A stretch of 6,592 nucleotides of DNA from Acidobacteriota bacterium (GTDB lineage Bacteria; Acidobacteriota; Thermoanaerobaculia; Multivoradales; UBA5704): assembly GCA_003223675.1 (NCBI GenBank), contig QHVW01000816.1, positions 1 to 6,592 on the forward strand, in the 5' to 3' direction. The position numbers were made by a program, and so were the translations under genes. Numbering within the stretch: position 1 is the stretch's first letter; each line of letters opens with the position of its first letter. The notes under the pieces are model-generated. The model was not told the origin of the DNA. It saw nothing but the letters and a program-made list of their open reading frames with translations, and searched no databases. Shown piece by piece: positions 1-5,507 of the stretch.

Positions 1-82
1 TTCTAGATCGCTCCCGAATCGGCTACGATACGTCCCCGTTGCATTTCTTCCCTCTTTCCAACCGAGCCGAGGTACAGGACGC

Positions 83-1546
83 ATGAGCGATGTGGTCCAG
101 AAGTTCTGGGGTTTCTGCCATACGCTGCGGCACGATGGCATCGATTACGGCGATTACATCGAACAGATCACGTATCTGCTGTTTCTCAAGATGGCGGACG
201 AGCGTGGAATCGATCTCAGCCGGATGGCGGCGCCGCCGGACGGCGCGGCGATCGATTGCTCCTGGCCGGCGCTGGCGGACCGCCAGGGGGAGGCGCTGAC
301 CCAGCACTACAACGGCGTGCTGCGGCGCCTCAGCCAGCAGCAGGGCCTGCTCGGCGACATCTTCACGCGCGCCGCCTCGCGCTTCAACAACCCGGCGAAC
401 CTGAAGCGTCTGATCGACCTGATCGACGAGACGCGATGGACCACGCTGGAGATCGATCTCAAGGCCGCCGTCTTCGAAGGGCTGCTGGAGAAGGCGGCGA
501 GCGAAGGGAAGAAGGGGGCCGGGCAGTACTTCACGCCGCGCCGCCTGATCCAATCGATCGTGCGCTGCGTGCAGCCCGATCCGCGCGCGTACCCCGGATT
601 CGCGATCTGCGATCCGGCGTGCGGCACGGGAGGGTTCCTGGTGGTGGCCTACGAATGGCTGCTGCACGACGGCGCCGCTTCCCACGAGCTGCGGGGCCAG
701 GTGCGCCGCGGCACCTATTTCGGCCAGGAGCTGGTGCAGCGCCCGCGGCGCCTCGCGCTGATGAACCTTTTCCTGCATGGGCTGGAGCCGGAGATCACGC
801 TCGGCGATTCGATCTACGACGAGCCCGGCGAGCGCCGCTTCGACGTCGTGCTGACCAATCCCCCGTTCGGCAACAAGGGGGCGAACCAGGTGCCCCGGCG
901 GGACGACCTGACGGTGAAGACCTCGAACAAACAGCTCAATTTTCTCCAGCACGTGATCACGCTGTTGAAGCCGGGCGGCCGGGCGGCGGTGATCGTGCCG
1001 GACAACTGCCTGTTCGCCGATCAGGCCGGCGAGGTGTTCAAGGTGCTCACCCAGGAGTGCGACCTCCACACGGTGCTGCGCCTGCCCAACGGCACCTTCA
1101 CCCCGTACAGCGCCGGCACCAAGACCAACGTCGTCTTCTTCACCAAGGGGCCGGCCACGGAGACCGTCTGGGTCTACGACGCGCGCACCAACGTGCCGCG
1201 CATCACCAAGAAGGACCGCCCGCTCACCCATGCCCACCTCGCCGCGTTCGAGGCCTGCTACGGGCTCGATGCCAACGGCCGTTCCCGGCGCTCGGCCGGC
1301 GATTCGCGGGAGGACCGCTGGCGGTCGTTCTCGATCGCCGAGGTGCGCGCCCGCGATTTCAAGATCGACGGCCTGAAATGGCTCAAGGAGGAGTCGCTGG
1401 AGGACGAGCTGCCGCCGCCCGAGGACCTGGCGCAGGAAGCGATGAACGAGCTGGAGAGCGCGATGGCCGATCTGCAATCGGTGATCGACCTGTTGTCGAG
1501 CGACGCGGAGCCGCTGCGGCCGCACGCCGTGCAGGGGGGCTCGTGA
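83..1546 (+). CDS. hsdM: Type I restriction-modification DNA methyltransferase subunit HsdM (N6-adenine)
   Basis: This 487-residue protein is the modification subunit of a type I R-M system. It transfers a methyl group from S-adenosylmethionine to the N6 of adenine in the target chosen by HsdS, normally as an M2S complex. Residues about 5-130 match the helical HsdM N-terminal domain, including YGDYIEQITYLLFLKMADE at 22-40. The QYFTPR signature is at 148-153, the SAM-binding motif I DPACGTGGF at 177-185, and the catalytic motif IV NPPF at 259-262. Length is normal for the family. The ATG at 83 has GAGGT nine bases upstream and places the N-terminal domain correctly; the frame is open to the left edge, so a longer start cannot be formally excluded. 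The stop overlaps the hsdS start in GTGA. The tail, from about 440, is acidic and probably helical. Confidence 0.96.
   Translation: MSDVVQKFWGFCHTLRHDGIDYGDYIEQITYLLFLKMADERGIDLSRMAAPPDGAAIDCSWPALADRQGEALTQHYNGVLRRLSQQQGLLGDIFTRAASRFNNPANLKRLIDLIDETRWTTLEIDLKAAVFEGLLEKAASEGKKGAGQYFTPRRLIQSIVRCVQPDPRAYPGFAICDPACGTGGFLVVAYEWLLHDGAASHELRGQVRRGTYFGQELVQRPRRLALMNLFLHGLEPEITLGDSIYDEPGERRFDVVLTNPPFGNKGANQVPRRDDLTVKTSNKQLNFLQHVITLLKPGGRAAVIVPDNCLFADQAGEVFKVLTQECDLHTVLRLPNGTFTPYSAGTKTNVVFFTKGPATETVWVYDARTNVPRITKKDRPLTHAHLAAFEACYGLDANGRSRRSAGDSREDRWRSFSIAEVRARDFKIDGLKWLKEESLEDELPPPEDLAQEAMNELESAMADLQSVIDLLSSDAEPLRPHAVQGGS
1533..1546 (+). promoter_or_regulatory. hsdM/hsdS junction: GTGA stop-start overlap behind a G6 tract
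   Basis: The last hsdM codons run CAG GGG GGC TCG TGA, and the hsdS GTG starts at 1543 within TCGTGA. The A plus six G (1533-1539), three bases before GTG, is the only Shine-Dalgarno-like sequence for hsdS, so translation is probably coupled through termination and reinitiation. The same bases form G GGG GGC in the hsdM frame, which fits the X XXY YYZ pattern of -1 frameshift sites. The overlap is seen directly; frameshifting is inference. Confidence 0.6.
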
Positions 1547-3624
1547 CGAGCGCCGTCTCCGATTGGGAGATCGGCCGCCGCGCGGGGGAGCTGCCGGAAG
1601 GGTGGGCGGAGACGACGCTGGACGAGATCGTCGTCCACAAGCTCGGCGGCGAGTGGGGAGAGGACCCGCGCAAGGCCGCGGAGCACCCGGGCCTGGTGCC
1701 GGTGCGGGTGATCCGCGGCACGGATTTCCGCCACTGGGAGCGCGACCGCGGGACGACGGCGGAGGAGCGCCTGATCAAGCCGGCGAGCCTCGCGCGCCGG
1801 CAGCTCGCGGTGGGCGATCTGGTGGTCGAGGTCTCCGGGGGCGGCGCCAGCCAGCCGGTCGGCCGGACGCTGCTGATCGACGAGGAGGCGATCCGGCGCG
1901 CCGGCGGCGTGCCGCTGATCTGCAGCAATTTCTGCCGCCAGGTGCGGGTGCATCGCGAGATCGACGCCGCGTTCGTCCACCTCGCGCTCTCCTACGCTTA
2001 CCTGTGCGGCGGCTTCGACGAGCACCAGACGCAGACGACGAACCTGCGCAACCTCGATTTCAAAGGCTTTCTTTCCACCGTCCTGCCGTTGCCGCCGGGC
2101 GCCGAGCAGCGGCGGATCGTCGACAAGGTGGCGGAGCTGATGGCGCCGCTGCGGCGCGTCCGCGAGGGGCTCGTGCGGGTGCCGGAGATGCTGCGCCGCT
2201 TCCGGCAGGCGGTGCTCGCCGACGCCTTCTCGGGGCGGCTGACCGGGGACTGGCGCGACCGGCGGGGGGTCTACGAGCCGCTCGCGCCGCGCCTCGCGCG
2301 CGCCTTCGCCGCCCGGCGCGAGGCCTACGAGTCGGCCCGTGGCGAGGCGGAGGCGTTCGACCGCCGGGCCCCCCGCAAGCCGAAGAACCTCGCGCCCACC
2401 GAGTGGGAGGCGCCGGAGCCGCTGGAGGTCCCCGAGGTGCCCGAAGGGTGGAGCCTGGTGGCGCTCCAGGACCTCATCCACCGCGCCCAGTACGGCCTGT
2501 CGGTCAAGGCGGACGGCGAGCCGCGCACCGGCGTGGTCATGCTGCGCATGGTCAACATCCGGGACGGCCGGATGGACGACTCGGACCTCAAGTACGTCGC
2601 CCGCGTGGGGATCGACGTCCGCTCGTTCACGGTGCAGCCGGGGGACATCCTGTTCAATCGCACCAACAGCGCCGAGCTGGTGGGCAAGGCCGCGGTGTTC
2701 GATCTCGAAAAAGAGTCGGTCTTCGCCTCCTATCTGGTGCGCATCCAGTGCGACGGGCACCTGGTCGACAGCCACTATCTCTGCGGCTGGATCAATTCTC
2801 CCTGGGGACGGCGGTGGGCGCGGACGGTGCGCACCGACTGCAGCAACCAGTCGAACATCAACGTCTCCCGCTTGCAGCGCATGCCGGTGCCAGTGCCGCC
2901 GCTGGTCGAGCAGCGGGAGATCGTGCGGCGGATCGACGAGCTGCTCGCCTTCGCCGCCGCCATCGAGCAGCGGGTGGCGGTGGCGGAGGAGCGGACGGAG
3001 CAGGTGCGGCGGATCGTGCTGGCCAAAGCCCTGCGCGGCGAGCTGGTGCCGACCGCGGCGGAGCTCGCCCGGAAGAACGGCGATGGTGGTGAAGGCGGCG
3101 GATTCGAGCCGGCCTCGGAGCTGCTCGGCCGCATCGGCGCCGAGCGTCTCACCACCGTGGGCGGGCTGGCGGGGATGGCGGTGAGCCCGGAGGTCCACGA
3201 GCGCATCCTGGCCGCCATCCGCCAGGCCTGCTGGGGAGCGGGGGAGATGACCCGCGAGGAGCTGATCCGCAAGGTGGCCGTCCGCCTGGGGAGCCCGCGC
3301 TTCGGCAAGAGCGTCCGCGCCCGGCTGGAGATGCACGTGGAGGTGGCCGCGGCGCGGCGGATCGTCGCCCGCCAGGGGGACCTGCTGACCGGCGCCACGC
3401 CCACGTTCGGCCGCTATGACTACGTTTTTCTGATGGAGACCGTCCGTCGGCTCGCGGGCCGCGGCATCGAATGCGACAAGGACGAGATCGTCCGCGCCGT
3501 CGCGGCCTGGCTCGGCTATGGGCAGGTGACGCCGGCGATCCGCGAGCGCATGGACCGCGTCTTCCTGTGGGCGGCCCAGGACGGCACGCTGGAGATCCGC
3601 GACGGCCGGATCGTGGTGCTCTAG
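1543..3624 (+). CDS. hsdS: Type I restriction-modification specificity subunit HsdS with C-terminal extension
   Basis: HsdS reads the bipartite DNA target and docks HsdM (and HsdR, if present). The 693-residue product starts at GTG, inside the hsdM stop (GTGA), with AGGGGGG at 1533-1539 as a possible ribosome binding site. Two target recognition domains are visible: TRD1 about 17-185 (LPEGW entry, LPLPPGAEQRRIV exit) and TRD2 about 298-452 (VPEGW entry, VPVPPLVEQREIV exit). Each is followed by a helical conserved region (about 188-235 and 456-505, the latter ending LAKALRGELVP), which gives the usual pseudo-twofold layout. A typical HsdS would end near EPASELLGRIGAER (522-535). This one continues for about 155 residues (537-693) in two similar units, described under findings. 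The DNA target cannot be predicted from sequence alone. It is co-transcribed with hsdM. Confidence 0.95.
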   Translation: MTSAVSDWEIGRRAGELPEGWAETTLDEIVVHKLGGEWGEDPRKAAEHPGLVPVRVIRGTDFRHWERDRGTTAEERLIKPASLARRQLAVGDLVVEVSGGGASQPVGRTLLIDEEAIRRAGGVPLICSNFCRQVRVHREIDAAFVHLALSYAYLCGGFDEHQTQTTNLRNLDFKGFLSTVLPLPPGAEQRRIVDKVAELMAPLRRVREGLVRVPEMLRRFRQAVLADAFSGRLTGDWRDRRGVYEPLAPRLARAFAARREAYESARGEAEAFDRRAPRKPKNLAPTEWEAPEPLEVPEVPEGWSLVALQDLIHRAQYGLSVKADGEPRTGVVMLRMVNIRDGRMDDSDLKYVARVGIDVRSFTVQPGDILFNRTNSAELVGKAAVFDLEKESVFASYLVRIQCDGHLVDSHYLCGWINSPWGRRWARTVRTDCSNQSNINVSRLQRMPVPVPPLVEQREIVRRIDELLAFAAAIEQRVAVAEERTEQVRRIVLAKALRGELVPTAAELARKNGDGGEGGGFEPASELLGRIGAERLTTVGGLAGMAVSPEVHERILAAIRQACWGAGEMTREELIRKVAVRLGSPRFGKSVRARLEMHVEVAAARRIVARQGDLLTGATPTFGRYDYVFLMETVRRLAGRGIECDKDEIVRAVAAWLGYGQVTPAIRERMDRVFLWAAQDGTLEIRDGRIVVL

Positions 3625-3656
3625 GCGGCTCGCCGGGGCGGATCGACAGCTCTCCT

Positions 3657-3902
3657 TCAGCCGGGCAGGGCCTCCGCCAGACGCTCCTCGACCTCGGGGG
3701 GCAGCAGCTCGTCCGGAAGCTGACGCAGGGCGCGCACCGCGGCCGTGACCTCGCCGAAGAGCCGCCCGCACTCCGCGCATCCGGCCAGGTGCTCGTCGAT
3801 CCGCTCGGCGCGGTCGAAGCTCAGCCGGCCGTCGAGGTGCTCGCTGAGGTCCGCCAGCACCTCGCCACAATGGAGGCCGGCGACGATCCGCTCACTCTCC
3901 AT
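3657..3902 (-). CDS. Soluble zinc-finger anti-sigma factor (zf-HC2/ZAS type)
   Basis: This 81-residue protein probably binds and inhibits the ECF sigma factor encoded just upstream. It has the zinc-binding anti-sigma layout: Cys12, then His38-x3-Cys42-x2-Cys45 in HLAGCAEC, with helices on either side. There is no hydrophobic segment, so it should be cytoplasmic, unlike anti-sigma factors with a membrane helix and an outer sensor domain. Known zinc anti-sigma factors of this type can respond to thiol oxidation, but no signal can be read here. The ATG at 3902 lies inside the sigma gene (11-base overlap, ATGGAGAGTGA). A strong AAGGAG (3910-3915) sits seven bases upstream, supporting this start and coupled translation. 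Residues after about 62 look like a short acidic helix of unknown role. Confidence 0.86.
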   Translation of the reverse strand: MESERIVAGLHCGEVLADLSEHLDGRLSFDRAERIDEHLAGCAECGRLFGEVTAAVRALRQLPDELLPPEVEERLAEALPG

Positions 3903-4467
3903 GGGGACGCTCCTTGAGGCGGGCCAGCAGCCGCAGCCGGGCCCGGTGCAGGCGGGTGCGGACGGCGGCGTCGGAGAGGCCGGTGACCCGCGCGGCCTCG
4001 TCCACCGTGAAGTACTCGCGGTCGCAGAGGGTGAGGATCTCGCGGTCCTCGGGCGGCAGCGCCGCGAAGGCGGTTTCGACGGACAAGCCGCTCTCGTCGA
4101 CCGCGCCGCCTCCGCCGGACTGCCAGCCCGCCGCCCGCGCCAGCTCGCGCAGGGGGGTGAGGTCGGCCTCGCGGAAGCGTGGATGGCGGCGGTCGATCGC
4201 CTGGCGGGCCAGGGCCAGGAGCCAGGGGCGGGCGGAGGTCTCGTCGCGGTGCCTGGAGGCGGCGCGGCGGGCGGCCAGGAAGGTCTCGCGGAGGATCTCC
4301 ACGGCGTCGCCGGTATCTCCAGGGGGACCGTCGGGCGCGGCGGCGCGCGCGAAGCGGTAGACCGCCGCCTGATGCCGCCGTACGAGGCGGTCGAAGGCGG
4401 AGGGGTCGCCGGCCGCGGTGCGGCCGATCAACGTCTCGTCGCTGACCTTGGCGTCGTCTGCGGTCAC
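3892..4467 (-). CDS. RNA polymerase sigma factor, ECF subfamily
   Basis: This 191-residue group 4 sigma factor would direct RNA polymerase to a small regulon. Sigma-70 region 2 covers about 10-95, with the core-binding and -10-recognition part around DAVEILRETFLAARR (54-68) and PWLLALARQAIDRRHPR (81-97). Region 4 covers about 133-186, with the helix-turn-helix in FTVDEAARVTGLSDAAVRTR (153-172) followed by LHRARLRLL. The linker at about 98-132 is longish and includes a GGGG stretch. The start is GTG, with AGAGG (4474-4478) six bases upstream. Its 3' end overlaps the anti-sigma gene, the usual sigma then anti-sigma order. It lies 50 bases after the DUF1206 gene and may share its transcript. I saw no clear ECF-type GGAAC promoter motif upstream that would suggest autoregulation. 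Specific ECF group not assigned. Confidence 0.94.
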   Translation of the reverse strand: MTADDAKVSDETLIGRTAAGDPSAFDRLVRRHQAAVYRFARAAAPDGPPGDTGDAVEILRETFLAARRAASRHRDETSARPWLLALARQAIDRRHPRFREADLTPLRELARAAGWQSGGGGAVDESGLSVETAFAALPPEDREILTLCDREYFTVDEAARVTGLSDAAVRTRLHRARLRLLARLKERPHGE

Positions 4468-4474
4468 AGAAAGC

Positions 4475-4494
4475 CTCTGCGCTGGGACGCAGAG
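4475..4494 (-). promoter_or_regulatory. Inverted repeat in the sigma-gene leader overlapping its Shine-Dalgarno
   Basis: A perfect 7-bp inverted repeat with a 6-base loop (CTCTGCG, then TCCCAG, then CGCAGAG on the transcribed sense) lies in the 50-base gap between the DUF1206 stop and the sigma GTG. Its 3' arm includes most of the AGAGG ribosome binding site. It could lower sigma-factor translation, or act as a weak terminator for the DUF1206 gene, since CTTTCT follows, though there is no real U-run. The pairing is seen directly; the role is inferred. Confidence 0.45.
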
Positions 4495-4517
4495 ATCTTA
4501 CACCGCGCCGGGGCCCG

Positions 4518-5351
4518 TCAGACCACGATCCGGCCGTAGCGGGCGAGGAGGATCGAATAGGCGCCGAAGGCGATCAGCCCCACGGCGACCAGGCCGAGGA
4601 GGATCGCGCCGTGCGGCTGGCCGGCCAGCGCCGCCAGCGCTCCCCCCAGGCCGCGCGCCTGGCGCGGAGCGAACCGCCAGGCGGCCTGGACCAGGAACCC
4701 GCCGGAGATCAGGAAGACCACGCCGCGGGCGATCAGCCCCAGCTTGCCGCTGTTGAGCGCCACCTTGCGCTCGGTCGCGTCCATCTCCTGGAGCCGGATC
4801 TCCTTGCGGAACCGCTCGGTCCAGCCGCGCCGGATCTGGAACAGGCCGCCGGCGATCACTCCGATCCCCACCGCGGCCACCAGCCAGCGGCCGAACGGCT
4901 CGCTCATCAGCTTCGCCGTCCAGGCCTGGTAGGCGTGCCCGCCGCCCGCATTGCGGGCTCCCAGGGCGATCCTCACGGCGGCCCAGGCGAGGCCGCCGTA
5001 GATCAGGCCGCTGCCGACCCGGCCCACGCGGTGGGCGAGCCCCTTGAGGTCGTTCGGCTTGTGCTCGGGATTGAGGAGCCCCTGGACGATCCGCCAGAGG
5101 GCGTAGCCGGCGAGCCCGACGGCGATCAGCCAGAGGAATGCCGTGCTCCGCCCGGCGATCTCCTGGAGGGCGCCGCGGGTGTCGGTGGGCCGGGAGCGGG
5201 CGCCGAGCGCCGTCTCCACGGCCAGGAAGCCGACCAGGGCATAGACGGCCCCCCGGGCGGCGTAGCCGGCGCGGGCCAGCCGCTCCAGCCAGGGGCGTGC
5301 GGTGCCGAGCCCGATCGGCGCAAAGGTGCTGCTGGTAGCTGAGCGTGCCAT
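4518..5351 (-). CDS. DUF1206 family integral membrane protein
   Basis: This 277-residue protein has the three-repeat, six-helix pattern of DUF1206 proteins, whose biochemical function is unknown. Repeat units are about 21-92 (LARAGYAARGAVYALVGF), 107-177 (AHRVGRVGSGLIYGGLAW) and 202-270 (SGKLGLIARGVVFLISGG). Each begins with a basic amphipathic lead-in, then two membrane helices. The likely helices are 33-49, 71-91, 113-131, 155-173, 207-226 and 248-270. A charged loop at about 174-201 (RRGWTERFRKEIRLQEMD) separates repeats 2 and 3. The ATG at 5351 is chosen because AAGGAGG sits seven bases upstream. The frame is open to an ATG at 5474, but that 41-codon extension is translated repeat DNA. 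It follows the S9 gene on the same strand and precedes the sigma gene. A dedicated sigma-54-like promoter is described separately. Confidence 0.92.
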   Translation of the reverse strand: MARSATSSTFAPIGLGTARPWLERLARAGYAARGAVYALVGFLAVETALGARSRPTDTRGALQEIAGRSTAFLWLIAVGLAGYALWRIVQGLLNPEHKPNDLKGLAHRVGRVGSGLIYGGLAWAAVRIALGARNAGGGHAYQAWTAKLMSEPFGRWLVAAVGIGVIAGGLFQIRRGWTERFRKEIRLQEMDATERKVALNSGKLGLIARGVVFLISGGFLVQAAWRFAPRQARGLGGALAALAGQPHGAILLGLVAVGLIAFGAYSILLARYGRIVV

Positions 5352-5358
5352 GCTCGCT

Positions 5359-5373
5359 CCTCCTTGAAGGAGG
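5359..5373 (-). promoter_or_regulatory. Shine-Dalgarno of the DUF1206 gene inside a perfect inverted repeat
   Basis: In the sense of the gene the sequence is CCTCCTTCAAGGAGG, seven bases before ATG. AAGGAGG is a full-strength Shine-Dalgarno that fixes the start at 5351. The preceding CCTCCTT is its exact complement, so an mRNA carrying both halves could fold into a 6-bp stem with a TCA loop that hides the ribosome binding site. The repeat is seen directly; the regulatory effect is inferred. Confidence 0.6.
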
Positions 5374-5378
5374 GATGG

Positions 5379-5394
5379 AGCAAGGCGGGTGCCA
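5379..5394 (-). promoter_or_regulatory. Candidate sigma-54 (-24/-12) promoter for the DUF1206 gene
   Basis: On the minus strand the sequence reads TGGCAC-N5-TTGCT, preceded by T. This matches the established sigma-54 core (TGGCAC-N5-TTGC) at all ten defining bases, with GG and GC at the correct 10-base interval. Taking 5380 as -12 puts transcription start near 5368, about 17 bases before the DUF1206 ATG. No activator gene or convincing upstream activator site is visible. A chance match of ten bases in this window is expected about 0.01 times at even base composition, ignoring skew. Promoter activity is unproven. Confidence 0.5.
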
Positions 5395-5395
5395 A

Positions 5396-5489
5396 TGTAG
5401 GGGCGGCCCTGCGTGGCCGCCCTGGGTGGGGGCTGGTCCGGTCGGGAATTTCCCCCCGCCCAGGGCGGCCACATAGGGCCGCCCCTACA
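5396..5489. repeat. REP/REPIN-like inverted pair of GC-rich palindromes
   Basis: Two 37-base arms (5396-5432 and 5453-5489) are inverted copies with only three non-Watson-Crick positions (5411/5474 and 5427/5458 are G-T, 5412/5473 is C-A). The outer ends read TGTAGGGGCGGCC and GGCCGCCCCTACA. Each arm contains its own 8-bp hairpin: GGGCGGCC, a 6-base loop, then GGCCGCCC (5401-5422 and 5463-5484). Two hairpins in opposite orientation with a 20-base spacer is the architecture of REP pairs (BIME/REPIN). It begins 18 bases after the S9 stop, so the transcript could end in or be protected by it, but no U-run follows. Open frames across it give low-complexity Gly/Pro-rich peptides, not genes. No transposase is in the window. 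Confidence 0.85.
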
Positions 5490-5507
5490 AGGCGGAGGGA
5501 CGGCCGG

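Noticed and set aside
1..29. Weak -35/-10 pair for hsdM (TTCTAG at 1-6, TACGAT at 24-29, 17-base spacer).
   Set aside because: Three and four of six matches, at the very window edge; easily chance.
1..82. Possible end of an upstream gene: a frame open from the left edge stops at TGA 84-86, overlapping the hsdM ATG as ATGA.
   Set aside because: Only 27 codons are visible, with lower third-position GC than the real genes and no recognisable sequence. The stretch is less GC-rich, as expected of a leader. It cannot be called without the flanking DNA.
256..1542. The hsdS frame stays open far upstream, giving an apparent 1122-residue protein.
   Set aside because: The upstream part is an Arg/Ala/Gly/Pro-rich shadow of hsdM. 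The HsdS homology starts just after the GTG at 1543.
3625..3656. Bidirectional terminator between the converging hsdS and anti-sigma genes.
   Set aside because: Only a 4-bp GGCG/CGCC stem is visible, with no T-run on either strand.
1258..3870. 870-residue open frame on the minus strand opposite hsdS, and a 500-residue one opposite hsdM (23-1525).
   Set aside because: Stop codons are rare in GC-rich DNA. The translations are Arg/His/Ala-rich with no domain, while the plus-strand frames contain clear HsdM and HsdS motifs.
4495..4500. TAAGAT on the minus strand as a -10 box for the sigma gene.
   Set aside because: No acceptable -35 at 16-18 bases upstream; four of six matches alone is weak.
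5352..5474. An earlier ATG at 5474 would extend the DUF1206 protein by 41 residues.
   Set aside because: The extension lies in the palindrome pair and leader and is Pro/Gly-rich. The ATG at 5351 has an ideal Shine-Dalgarno and begins the conserved protein.
5381..5495. CAAGGCGG occurs at 5381-5388 and 5488-5495, on either side of the palindrome pair, like a target-site duplication.
   Set aside because: The left copy is seven bases away from the repeat end, the right copy overlaps it by two, and the motif is simple GC-rich sequence.
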